Positions 14,803-22,776 of a DNA stretch of 64,000 nucleotides are shown piece by piece. This DNA comes from Bacteroidetes bacterium UBA1935. Lineage in GTDB: Bacteria; Bacteroidota; Bacteroidia; Chitinophagales; Chitinophagaceae. Both the position numbers and the translations under genes were made by a program. Each line of letters opens with the position of its first letter. Positions within the stretch are counted from its first letter, which is position 1. The stretch spans positions 62,001-126,000 of the forward strand of contig DDFF01000007.1 in the NCBI GenBank assembly GCA_002337045.1, read 5' to 3'. The notes beneath the pieces are model-generated. The model was not told the DNA's origin. It saw only the letters and a list, made by a program, of their open reading frames with translations, and did not search any database.

Positions 14803-15381
14803 TTACCCTACCATTTCCACTGTTTTTATGGTAGATGCCCATTCTTTCAGCGAGCTGTATTGTTCATCTATCAGATCGTGCGGCAGCTGGTATGGCTGGT
14901 GCTTGCTGGTAAGAAATACCGTGTGCATACCCATTCGCTTGCCAAACTCCATATCGCTGATACTGTTGCCCACCATCACACTGTGCTTAAAGTTTATCTG
15001 CGGGAAGTCTTCTTTTGCCTGATGCGCCATTCCTGTATTTGGCTTGCGGTTAGGGTCTGTATCCTCCGTAGCTATACAAGCGTATATTTTATCAATGCGT
15101 CCGCCTGTAGATACGATGGCATTGGTCATTTGCTCGCCTATTATCTTCAGGTCTTCCTTGCTCATGATTCCCTTGCCTACCCCACGCTGATTGGTTACCA
15201 CTACTATACTACCAAAAACATCGCTCAGGTGCTTCATGGCATCCTGCACGCCTTCACAAAATTCAAATTCCTGCCAGTTGGTTATATAAGAGCCTATATT
15301 CTCCACATTTATCACGCCATCTCTGTCCAGGAACAATGTCCAGCTTTTATCTATAGGTGCCTGTACGTTAAAAGTTGCCAT
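14803..15381 (-). CDS. gmhB: HAD-family heptose bisphosphate phosphatase
   Basis: A 192-residue HAD-IIIA phosphatase: motif I LFLDRDGVIN (nucleophile Asp19, acid/base Asp21), motif II VVVTNQRGVGKG, the KPNTGM lysine loop and motif IV VGNSISDME. This combination defines histidinol-phosphatase/GmhB-type enzymes. GmhB removes the C7 phosphate in ADP-heptose synthesis for LPS inner core. The classical zinc-loop cysteines are mostly absent (only one Cys near CIATEDTD). It lies 18 bp downstream of gmhA, which supports the heptose role. Confidence 0.85.
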   Translation of the reverse strand: MATFNVQAPIDKSWTLFLDRDGVINVENIGSYITNWQEFEFCEGVQDAMKHLSDVFGSIVVVTNQRGVGKGIMSKEDLKIIGEQMTNAIVSTGGRIDKIYACIATEDTDPNRKPNTGMAHQAKEDFPQINFKHSVMVGNSISDMEFGKRMGMHTVFLTSKHQPYQLPHDLIDEQYSSLKEWASTIKTVEMVG

Positions 15382-15399
15382 TTCAATTCATTTTAGTCT

Positions 15400-15972
15400 T
15401 TAAAACATGCTTTCTTCTACTAGTTGACATATTATATGCCCCACGGTAATATGGCTCTCTTGAATCCTTGGTGTATCGGTACTTGGTATATTAATAAGAT
15501 AGTCGCAGATGTCTTTCATTTTGCCACCACCCTCTCCTGTAAATCCTACAGTAATCATACCAATCTCCTTAGCAGTTTGTAATGCGTTTGTAATATTAGC
15601 AGAATTGCCAGAGGTACTGAGGCCTATCAGCACATCGCCCTGTCTGCCGATGCCTTTAACCATCCTGCTGTACACTACATCATATCCGTAATCATTAGCC
15701 ACTGCTGTTATATACGATGTATTGCAGTGTAAGGCTTCCGAAGGCAACGGATTTCTGTCTGTGTAAAAACGGCCGCTGAACTCTGCCGAAAGATGCTGTG
15801 CATCTGCCGCGCTGCCACCGTTGCCGCAAAACAATACTTTATTGCCATTGCGAAATGCAATAACCAGTTGTTCTGTTACTGCTTCAATGGTCTGTAGCAG
15901 TACTGCATTATTTATTATCTGTGCTTTTACGTCTATAGAACGTTGCAGAATGTCTTTGATCTGTTGCTGCAT
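15400..15972 (-). CDS. gmhA: Sedoheptulose 7-phosphate isomerase (SIS domain)
   Basis: A 190-residue SIS-domain protein: phosphosugar loop LFCGNGGSAADAQHLSAEFSG, RNPLPSEAL, and LIGLSTSGNSANI are GmhA signatures. It converts sedoheptulose 7-phosphate to heptose 7-phosphate, the first step of ADP-heptose synthesis. The frame extends upstream to 16146 across queA, but ATG 15972 (MQQQIKDILQRSI) fits the family length. First gene of gmhA-gmhB; hldE is not nearby. A -7 box ends only 6 bp before the ATG. Confidence 0.92.
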   Translation of the reverse strand: MQQQIKDILQRSIDVKAQIINNAVLLQTIEAVTEQLVIAFRNGNKVLFCGNGGSAADAQHLSAEFSGRFYTDRNPLPSEALHCNTSYITAVANDYGYDVVYSRMVKGIGRQGDVLIGLSTSGNSANITNALQTAKEIGMITVGFTGEGGGKMKDICDYLINIPSTDTPRIQESHITVGHIICQLVEESMF

Positions 15973-15978
15973 GTGTTT

Positions 15979-15986
15979 CAAAAATA
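15979..15986 (-). promoter_or_regulatory. Candidate -7 element of gmhA (near-leaderless)
   Basis: The minus strand reads TATTTTTG 6 bp before the gmhA ATG, which would put the transcription start at or next to the start codon. The -33 position is T-rich but not TTG. It overlaps the tail of the queA terminator. Confidence 0.5.
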
Positions 15987-15987
15987 C

Positions 15988-16017
15988 AACAGCGCACGAT
16001 ATAAAACGTGCGCTGTT
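15988..16017 (-). terminator. Terminator of queA
   Basis: AACAGCGCACG (15988-15998) and CGTGCGCTGTT (16007-16017) form an 11-bp stem with an 8-nt loop; the minus strand continues with GTATTTTT. Confidence 0.85.
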
Positions 16018-16043
16018 TATAAAACGGTATTTCTGTGTGAATA

Positions 16044-17093
16044 TTATAGTATCAGCATCGCATCGCCATAGCTGAAGAAACGGTATTTTTCTTTGATAGC
16101 CGTGTTGTACGCTTCCATTGTAAGATCGTAGCCGGCAAATGCACAAACCATTATCATCAGGCTTGTTTTTGGCAGGTGGAAGTTTGTAACCAATGTATTA
16201 GCGATAGAAAAATCGTGCGGTGGGTGGATGAACAAGTTCGTCCAGCCTTCCTCTGCTTTCAGCAAACCCTGTGCAGTTACAGAGCTTTCCAGTGCGCGCA
16301 TAGTAGTAGTACCGATAGAACAGATGCGCCTGTTTTCCAGTTTTGCCTTGTTCACAATTTTGGTAGAGAAATCTTCTACACGGAAGTATTCTGCATCCAT
16401 TTTGTGTTTAGAAAGGTCTTCCACCTCGATAGGGCGGAAAGTACCCAAGCCTGTATGCAGGGTAACCTCTGCAAACTTAACGCCTTCAATTTCAAGACGC
16501 TTGATCAGCTCTTTACTGAAGTGCAGACCTGCTGTTGGTGCAGCTACAGCACCTTCGTACTTAGCATATACCGTTTGGTAGCGTTCTTTATCTTCTTCTT
16601 CAGGCTTGCGCTTGATGTATTTAGGAAGTGGCGTTTCGCCCAGTGTATCCAGTATTTTCTTGAAAGCCTCTTCGTCGCCGTCAAACAGGAAACGAATGGT
16701 ACGGCCACGAGATGTAGTGTTATCTATAACTTCTGCAACCAGTTCGTCGTTGTCACCGAAGTACAGTTTGTTACCTACACGTATTTTACGGGCAGGGTCA
16801 ACGATAACATCCCACAGGCGGTTTGGCTTGTTCAGTTCGCGCAGCAGGAAAACTTCGATTTTTGCACCTGTCTTTTCCTTGCGTCCATACAGGCGTGCAG
16901 GAAATACTTTGGTGTTGTTCACAACCATCACGTCTTTATCATCAAAGTAGTTGATGATATCGCGGAAAGTTTTGTGTTCTATCTTTCCCGTGTCGCGGTG
17001 CACAACCATCAACCGGCTTTCTTCTCTGGTTTTAGCAGGATGCTGGGCAATCAGGTTAAGTGGAAGGTCAAATTTGAATTGCGACAACTTCAT
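16044..17093 (-). CDS. queA: S-adenosylmethionine:tRNA ribosyltransferase-isomerase
   Basis: A 349-residue QueA: N-terminal FDLPLNLIAQHPAKTREESRLMV, the VVNNTKVFPARLYG motif, and the C-terminal GLHTGLGTF/MDAEYF and FLHPPHDF-like (LFIHPPHDF) and NFHLPKTSLMIMVCAF motifs. It transfers the ribosyl moiety of SAM to preQ1 in tRNA to form epoxyqueuosine. Length is normal. Monocistronic, with a consensus promoter upstream and its own terminator. Confidence 0.96.
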   Translation of the reverse strand: MKLSQFKFDLPLNLIAQHPAKTREESRLMVVHRDTGKIEHKTFRDIINYFDDKDVMVVNNTKVFPARLYGRKEKTGAKIEVFLLRELNKPNRLWDVIVDPARKIRVGNKLYFGDNDELVAEVIDNTTSRGRTIRFLFDGDEEAFKKILDTLGETPLPKYIKRKPEEEDKERYQTVYAKYEGAVAAPTAGLHFSKELIKRLEIEGVKFAEVTLHTGLGTFRPIEVEDLSKHKMDAEYFRVEDFSTKIVNKAKLENRRICSIGTTTMRALESSVTAQGLLKAEEGWTNLFIHPPHDFSIANTLVTNFHLPKTSLMIMVCAFAGYDLTMEAYNTAIKEKYRFFSYGDAMLIL

Positions 17094-17119
17094 ATACGGA
17101 ACTGTAATTTAAAAGTGTG

Positions 17120-17150
17120 CAAAGTTAACATAAAAACAAGCGGAAACCAA
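17120..17150 (-). promoter_or_regulatory. Promoter of queA
   Basis: On the minus strand TTG (17150-17148), 20 bp, then TAACTTTG (17127-17120). The predicted leader is about 20 nt. Confidence 0.8.
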
Positions 17151-17256
17151 CATATTATTTATTTATTATAAACCAATGTGTTATGACGAAAAATGGCATT
17201 TCCCACCCTGATGCAGGCAGAAAGGGCAAATTGGGGGTTATTTAACAGGGGTAGCA

Positions 17257-17286
17257 TTGGGCTATGTGGCTAATTATTTACATTTG
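17257..17286 (+). promoter_or_regulatory. Promoter of the M20 dipeptidase gene
   Basis: TTG (17257-17259), 19 bp, TACATTTG (17279-17286). The start codon at 17306 gives a leader of about 15 nt. Confidence 0.85.
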
Positions 17287-17305
17287 AGCCCTAAATTCTT
17301 TTTTC

Positions 17306-18676
17306 ATGCAAGTTTGGAATGAATACCTCGCTGCCAATAAACAGCGTTTCCTGGATGAACTGTTAGACCTGCTGCGCATACCATCTGTAAGTGCAGACAG
17401 TAAGTATAAAGCAGATGTAGCACGCTGTGCGGATGCTGTAAAGAAAAGCCTGCTGGATGCAGGTTGCGATAATGCAGAGATATGCCCTACGGCAGGCCAC
17501 CCTATCGTGTATGGCGAAAAAATGATAGACCCTAAACTGCCAACTGTACTGGTTTACGGCCACTACGATGTGCAGCCTGCAGATCCGTTGGAATTGTGGC
17601 ACAGCGGTCCGTTTGAGCCTGTTATAAAAGACGAGAAAATATATGCACGCGGTGCATGTGATGATAAAGGCCAGATGTTTATGCACGTAAAAGCACTGGA
17701 AGTGATGGTGAAAACCAATACACTGCCATGCAACGTGAAGTTTATGATTGAAGGTGAAGAAGAAGTTGGTTCTTCAAACCTCGGCATCTTCCTGGAGGGC
17801 AATAAAGAAAAACTGAAAGCAGACATCGTACTGGTATCTGATACTTCTATGATAAGCATGGAACACCCATCACTGGAAACAGGCCTGCGCGGACTGGCAT
17901 ATATGGAAGTGGAAGTGGTAGGGCCTAACCGCGACCTGCACAGTGGTGTATATGGTGGTGCAGTAGCCAACCCGATAAACACACTGGCGAAAATGATTGC
18001 ATCGCTGCACGACGAGAACAACCACATTACTATACCGGGCTTCTACGACAAAGTACAAGACCTGACAGAAGCTGAACGCAATGCGCTGAATAGTGCACCA
18101 TTCGACCTGAAAGAATACCAGGAAGAATTGGGCATTAAGGAAGTGCAGGGCGAAAAAGGCTATACTACACTGGAGCGCACGGGTACACGCCCTACGCTGG
18201 ATGTAAACGGTATATGGGGTGGCTACATTGGCGAAGGTGCTAAAACAGTATTGCCTTCAAAAGCAAATGCAAAAATCTCTATGCGCCTTGTACCAAACCA
18301 AAGCTCTGACGAGATATCTGCACTGTTCCAGAAACATTTTGAAAGCATCGCGCCTGCAGGTGTGAAAGTAACAGTGACAGCTCACCACGGTGGCGAACCT
18401 GTTGTAACACCAACAGACTCTGTAGCCTACAAAGCTGCTGCAAAAGCAATCCAAACAGCATTTGGCAAAGACCCGATACCTACACGCGGTGGTGGCAGTA
18501 TTCCTATCATTGCATTGTTTGAACGTGTATTGGGCCTGAAAACAGTATTACTTGGCTTTGGTCTGGATAACGATAACATCCACTCACCAAATGAGAAGTA
18601 CGATATCTTCAACTACTTCAAGGGTATTGAAACTATCCCATACTTCCATAAGTATCTGGTAGAAATGAGCAATTAA
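17306..18676 (+). CDS. M20-family dipeptidase
   Basis: A 456-residue zinc peptidase of the M20A/CNDP-like dipeptidase group. Zinc-site motifs are visible: VLVYGHYDVQPAD (His ligand and Asp), ARGACDDKGQ (bridging Asp), EGEEEVGSSN (catalytic and ligand Glu), and the C-terminal GGSIPI...HSPNEKY (His ligand). The dimerisation/lid domain is around residues 190-340. No signal peptide, so cytoplasmic dipeptide hydrolysis is likely. The length is typical. Monocistronic with a clear promoter and terminator. Confidence 0.93.
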   Translation: MQVWNEYLAANKQRFLDELLDLLRIPSVSADSKYKADVARCADAVKKSLLDAGCDNAEICPTAGHPIVYGEKMIDPKLPTVLVYGHYDVQPADPLELWHSGPFEPVIKDEKIYARGACDDKGQMFMHVKALEVMVKTNTLPCNVKFMIEGEEEVGSSNLGIFLEGNKEKLKADIVLVSDTSMISMEHPSLETGLRGLAYMEVEVVGPNRDLHSGVYGGAVANPINTLAKMIASLHDENNHITIPGFYDKVQDLTEAERNALNSAPFDLKEYQEELGIKEVQGEKGYTTLERTGTRPTLDVNGIWGGYIGEGAKTVLPSKANAKISMRLVPNQSSDEISALFQKHFESIAPAGVKVTVTAHHGGEPVVTPTDSVAYKAAAKAIQTAFGKDPIPTRGGGSIPIIALFERVLGLKTVLLGFGLDNDNIHSPNEKYDIFNYFKGIETIPYFHKYLVEMSN

Positions 18677-18699
18677 TATCTGTTAATATAACGAATAAG

Positions 18700-18724
18700 A
18701 AATGGCACCCGATGGGTGCCATTT
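18700..18724 (+). terminator. Terminator after the dipeptidase gene
   Basis: AAATGGCACCC (18700-18710) and GGGTGCCATTT (18714-18724) give an 11-bp stem with a 3-nt loop, then TTAATTT. Confidence 0.85.
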
Positions 18725-18792
18725 TAATTTACAGATATTTAATAAAAAATACAATGTTTTTATTACCAAATAGATGACAGAAATTTGCAGTG

Positions 18793-19488
18793 ATGGCAAA
18801 GCCAAAAATCATAATAGCGATAGACGGATACTCATCCTGCGGCAAGAGTACAGTGGCCAAAGAACTGGCTGCCAGACTTGGTTATAACTATATAGACAGC
18901 GGCGCTATGTACCGCGCCATCACGCTCTATTTTCTGCGCAATAATATAGACTTTAAAGACAGCTCCGAAATACTGAATGCACTGGCAGATATCCATCTAT
19001 CGTTTGCATTTAACGAGGCTAGTAATAAGTCTGAGATTCAACTGAATGACGAGAACGTTGAACACTACATCCGCGATATGATTGTGGCGGAGAAAGTGAG
19101 TGAAGTAGCAGCCATAAAAGAAGTACGTGCATTTGCCACTGCACAGCAAAAGAAACTGGGCAAGAAACGCGGCATTGTAATGGATGGCCGCGATATAGGC
19201 ACAACCGTTTTCCCAGATGCAGAACTAAAGATATTTATGACTGCATCGCCCGAGGTAAGGGTGAAACGCCGCTTTCAGGAATTGTATGCCAGCAACCCCA
19301 ACATAACGCTGGAAGAAGTAAAGCACAACCTGGAAATGCGCGACTATATAGACAGCAACCGTGAGGAAAGCCCATTAAGGCAAGCCGACGATGCCGTAGT
19401 GCTGGACAACAGCAACCTGACGCGTGAAGAACAGCTTGAAAAAGTGATTGGTTGGGTAGAAGATAGAACAGCTGCAAACGCTGTGTAA
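18793..19488 (+). CDS. cmk: Cytidylate kinase
   Basis: A 231-residue CMP kinase: P-loop IAIDGYSSCGKSTVAKELA, DSGAMYRAIT substrate site, GRDIGTTVFPDA, and the lid KRRFQEL. It phosphorylates CMP and dCMP. Two starts overlap: GTG 18790 directly before ATG 18793; I chose the ATG. It is followed by a hairpin and then the PolX-like gene in the same direction. Confidence 0.95.
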   Translation: MAKPKIIIAIDGYSSCGKSTVAKELAARLGYNYIDSGAMYRAITLYFLRNNIDFKDSSEILNALADIHLSFAFNEASNKSEIQLNDENVEHYIRDMIVAEKVSEVAAIKEVRAFATAQQKKLGKKRGIVMDGRDIGTTVFPDAELKIFMTASPEVRVKRRFQELYASNPNITLEEVKHNLEMRDYIDSNREESPLRQADDAVVLDNSNLTREEQLEKVIGWVEDRTAANAV

Positions 19489-19534
19489 AAAATCATTTCA
19501 TTTTTTGCGTTTGAATTTTGACTTTTGGGTATTC

Positions 19535-19556
19535 TCAAAAGCAGGGGTGCTTTTGA
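19535..19556 (+). terminator. Terminator between cmk and the PolX-like gene
   Basis: TCAAAAGCA (19535-19543) and TGCTTTTGA (19548-19556) pair around a GGGG loop, followed by TTTTTGAATTTT. Stem is A/T-rich, so efficiency is uncertain. Confidence 0.55.
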
Positions 19557-19572
19557 TTTTTGAATTTTCAGC

Positions 19573-21237
19573 ATGACCAATTACGAAATAGCCGACCACT
19601 TTAGTTTTTTATCGAAGCTGATGGACCTGCATGGTGAAAATGCATTCCGTGCCAAGTCTTTTGGCGTTGCATCTTTTTATCTGGAGAAATTTGAGAAAGA
19701 AGTTGCAGAGATGGATGATGCCGAACTGTTTGCACAGAAAGGCATCGGCGAAAGCATGGGACGCTATATACGCGAACTGCAAACAACAGGCAAGTTATCG
19801 CCACTGGAAGATATACTGGCACGCACACCACAGGGCGTGCTCGACATCATGCAGATAAAAGGCCTCGGCCCAAAGAAAGTAGCTGTGATATGGAAAGAGA
19901 TGGGCATAGAAAGTGTGGGCGAACTGGAATATGCTTGCAATGAAAACCGCCTGACCAACTTTAAAGGCTTTGGTGCCAAAACACAGGAAGCCATACTGCA
20001 AAACATAACATTCATACGCTCTAATCAGGGTTTCCATTTGTGGGCAGAGGTACAAGGCATTGCCAATACACTCACCACACAGCTTGGCAGGGCCAATGCG
20101 GGCAAACTGTTTTCGCTGTCAGGTTCTTTTCGCAGGCAGATGCCTACGGTGGAATGCATAGATATAGTAACTGATACACCTGCTGCCATCATCAAACAGC
20201 AATTTGGCATAACACCAGGCATACAAATTGAAGAGCAGGGAGATGTGCTGTTGGTGAATGCCCCCAATCAGCCATTGATAAAAGTGCATTGCACAAGCAC
20301 GACTGCTTTCTATACCACCCTGTTCAATACTTCTTGCAGCGATACATTCCTGCAGGCTTTCAACGAACGATATAAAATACCCGAACAGCCCGCAAGCGAA
20401 GAAGCCATCTTTGAAGCAAACGGTTTGCAATACATACCTGCCGCACAAAGGGAGTTTGTAGATGTGCTTGACAAAGCTGCGAAGAACAGCTTGCAACAAG
20501 TCATTCAGCCGACAGACATCAAAGGCATCATACACAACCACAGCACATGGAGCGATGGCATGAATACCATTGCAGACATGGCAAAAGCATGTATGGACAA
20601 GGGGTTTGAATACCTTGTTATCAGCGACCACTCGCAGAGTGCATACTATGCAAACGGTCTAAGCCCTGAACGCATTGCTGCGCAGCAGATAGAGATAGAC
20701 AACCTGAATGCAAAACTTGCACCATTCCGCATTTTCAAAAGTGTGGAGGCCGATATATTGGGAGATGGTAGCCTTGACTATAATGAGGATGTACTGAAGA
20801 CATTCGACCTGGTGATAGCATCTGTGCACAGCAACCTGAAGATGACACAAGAGCGTGCTATGGAGCGCGTGCTGAATGCTATTCGCAATCCTTACACAAC
20901 TATCCTCGGTCACCCTACGGGCAGACTGTTACTAAGCCGTGAGGGTTATCCGCTGGACCATAAACTGATAATAGATGAGTGTGTGAAACACAACGTGGTG
21001 ATAGAAATAAACGCACACCCACGCAGGCTGGATCTTGACTGGACTTGGGTAGAATATGCCATGCAGCAAGGCGCACTGTTATCTATAGACCCTGATGCTC
21101 ACGTAATAGGCGGATTTGACGACGTGTATTTTGGCGTGATGGCAGCACAGAAAGGCGGGCTTACTGCAAAACACAACCTCAGCAGTTTTACACTGAAAGA
21201 GTTTGAAGCTTTTTTGGCGAAGAAACCAAAACCATAG
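19573..21237 (+). CDS. PolX-family protein with intact PHP domain and eroded polymerase site
   Basis: A 554-residue protein with the PolX layout: N-terminal helical HhH region (1-80), a second HhH (GLGPKK, 97-102), a palm-like region, and a C-terminal PHP domain from about 330 (IIHNHSTWSDG, VISDHS, VEADILGDGSLD, SVHSN, LGHPTGRLL, EINAHPRR, DPDAH), which has the full set of metal ligands. In the palm the GSxRR motif is present at 184-188, but the first catalytic Asp of DxD is Cys (CID, residue 195) and the third Asp position reads PLIKVHC, so polymerase activity is probably lost while PHP phosphoesterase/exonuclease activity could remain (inference). Role in base-excision repair is likely but unproven. 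Confidence 0.85.
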   Translation: MTNYEIADHFSFLSKLMDLHGENAFRAKSFGVASFYLEKFEKEVAEMDDAELFAQKGIGESMGRYIRELQTTGKLSPLEDILARTPQGVLDIMQIKGLGPKKVAVIWKEMGIESVGELEYACNENRLTNFKGFGAKTQEAILQNITFIRSNQGFHLWAEVQGIANTLTTQLGRANAGKLFSLSGSFRRQMPTVECIDIVTDTPAAIIKQQFGITPGIQIEEQGDVLLVNAPNQPLIKVHCTSTTAFYTTLFNTSCSDTFLQAFNERYKIPEQPASEEAIFEANGLQYIPAAQREFVDVLDKAAKNSLQQVIQPTDIKGIIHNHSTWSDGMNTIADMAKACMDKGFEYLVISDHSQSAYYANGLSPERIAAQQIEIDNLNAKLAPFRIFKSVEADILGDGSLDYNEDVLKTFDLVIASVHSNLKMTQERAMERVLNAIRNPYTTILGHPTGRLLLSREGYPLDHKLIIDECVKHNVVIEINAHPRRLDLDWTWVEYAMQQGALLSIDPDAHVIGGFDDVYFGVMAAQKGGLTAKHNLSSFTLKEFEAFLAKKPKP

Positions 21238-21275
21238 ACTATACTCCACCCCTTATACTTGTATGAAAAACAAGT

Positions 21276-21842
21276 ATGGATATAGTTACAGAACAGTACA
21301 CACCAAAGATCAGCACGATAGTACAACGCAGCCTGCTGCAACAGCGCAAGGTATTTCTTTGGGGGATGGTAGAGGATGAAAGTGCGCGCACTATTGTAGA
21401 GCAATTGCATTACCTCTCTGTGCAGGATGCGGAAAGTCCTATTCATTTTTACATCAACAGTCCCGGTGGTGTGGTAACTGCGGGCAATACGATATTAGAC
21501 ACCATGAATAGCATCAGCACGCCTGTATATACCTACTGCATAGGCTTTGCGGCATCTATGGGTTCTATCCTTTTATCTGCAGGAGAGAAAGGGAATCGCT
21601 ATATATTCCCTACGGCCGAGGTTATGATACACCAACCGGGTATGGGTGGCTTTCAGGCACGTGCAAAGGATATAGAAATACATGCCCAACAAATAATGAA
21701 GACCAAAGAACTGAGTGCGAAAATACTTGCAGCCAATTGCGGCAAAGATGTAAAAACCATCATGCGCGATTTTGACCGCGACTACTGGATGGATGCAAAG
21801 GAAGCCCTTGCTTACGGCATTGTAGATAAGATGGCAGGCTAA
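21276..21842 (+). CDS. clpP: ClpP-family serine protease
   Basis: A 188-residue ClpP: Ser94 in GFAASMGS, His119 in MIHQP, Asp at about 169 in DFDRDYWMD, plus YINSPGG for the oxyanion region. The catalytic triad is complete. It is shorter than typical clpX-linked ClpP of this phylum and has no clpX or tig next to it, so it may be a second paralogue (inference). Its stop codon overlaps the convergent MerR stop by 3-4 bp. The partner ATPase would be ClpX or ClpC from elsewhere. Confidence 0.88.
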   Translation: MDIVTEQYTPKISTIVQRSLLQQRKVFLWGMVEDESARTIVEQLHYLSVQDAESPIHFYINSPGGVVTAGNTILDTMNSISTPVYTYCIGFAASMGSILLSAGEKGNRYIFPTAEVMIHQPGMGGFQARAKDIEIHAQQIMKTKELSAKILAANCGKDVKTIMRDFDRDYWMDAKEALAYGIVDKMAG

Positions 21843-22237
21843 GCAGCCAGTTTCATTTCGGGGAGTTCTATGGTGTGGTTAGTTCGTTTTTCATAGAGCG
21901 CCTGACGTGCTTTGTTTAGTTGCATACGCATGGCATGCAGGCGTTCTATCTCTTCATCTACGCCCGTTATTTTTATCTCTATCAGTTGCAGCAGTTTCGA
22001 TACATCCAGCACTTTGATAGATTGCAATACGAGCAACTCACGTATTTCTTCAAGTGTAAAACCCAAGTCTTTATACTTTCGAATAGCATGGAGTTGGTGC
22101 AGAACATCTTCGGGATAGTCTTTGTAATTATTCTCTCTGCGCGCTTTACGTGGCAACACAATCAAACCAATCTTCTCGTAGTACCTGATGGTATCGCGCG
22201 AAAAACCTGATAGTCTGGAGAGTTGACCTATGAGCAT
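21839..22237 (-). CDS. MerR-family regulator without metal-binding cysteines
   Basis: A 132-residue MerR protein: winged helix in residues 1-70 (MLIGQLSRLSGFSRDTIRYYEKIGLI) and a dimerising coiled coil (about 80-120). It contains no Cys, which excludes the mercury, copper or zinc-sensing classes; the short C-terminus gives no large drug-binding domain either. Its target is unknown. Convergent with clpP, with overlapping stop codons, so transcription of one may interfere with the other. Confidence 0.82.
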   Translation of the reverse strand: MLIGQLSRLSGFSRDTIRYYEKIGLIVLPRKARRENNYKDYPEDVLHQLHAIRKYKDLGFTLEEIRELLVLQSIKVLDVSKLLQLIEIKITGVDEEIERLHAMRMQLNKARQALYEKRTNHTIELPEMKLAA

Positions 22238-22246
22238 GGGGTAAAT

Positions 22247-22693
22247 TTAGATAGAAAACCTCTTTCTGTTATATGGATAGCGTTTATTAATCTCTTCCAA
22301 ATCGTCAATCATTTTTGGAAAAAATGACTGATCAAATATTATTTCAAAGCTTAGTCTTAAATCATCTTGTTCACATACTACATTAACTAAAAAGTGTCCA
22401 AGCCCATCGCCCTTAACATATAATCTCAAGCCACCTTCCATAATGCTGAATTCAAATTCATACTTTAAATCTGCATAACAACACTTCAACTCTTTGCACA
22501 GAAGAGCAAACTCAACATCTCTGATTGTGACTGCGTAACGTCCTACAAATCCTTTTACCTCAATCCTCACAGTGGTATAAATACAACTTCTATCATCCGC
22601 ACATGTTGATTCCGGAAACTGATATTTATGTGGCTTAATCAATAATTTACTTCCACCACTATCAAACAATAATGCCAAACCAGTATATTCCAT
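22247..22693 (-). CDS. WapI/DUF6228-like small protein (tentative immunity-type fold)
   Basis: A 148-residue cytoplasmic protein, more AT-rich than its neighbours. The pattern, an N-terminal YQFPES segment, then TVRIEVKGFVG, a helix containing LLCKELKCCY, and paired strands YEFEFSIMEGGLRLYVKG and DDLRLSFEIIF ending with a helix and RYP, resembles WapI-type immunity proteins that protect against contact-dependent toxins. No toxin gene is near. The resemblance is from memory of the family pattern and is weak; otherwise the function is unknown. Confidence 0.5.
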   Translation of the reverse strand: MEYTGLALLFDSGGSKLLIKPHKYQFPESTCADDRSCIYTTVRIEVKGFVGRYAVTIRDVEFALLCKELKCCYADLKYEFEFSIMEGGLRLYVKGDGLGHFLVNVVCEQDDLRLSFEIIFDQSFFPKMIDDLEEINKRYPYNRKRFSI

Positions 22694-22709
22694 ATTTAAA
22701 TCTACATAA

Positions 22710-22738
22710 AAAAGCCGCTACTCATCGTAACGGCTTTT
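22710..22738 (-). terminator. Terminator of the thiolase gene
   Basis: AAAAGCCGCTAC (22710-22721) pairs with GTAACGGCTTTT (22727-22738) with one G-U pair and a 5-nt loop. On the minus strand a T-run follows. Confidence 0.85.
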
Positions 22739-22776
22739 ACTATTATTCTAATCAACTGGTCAACCCAGTCAACAGA

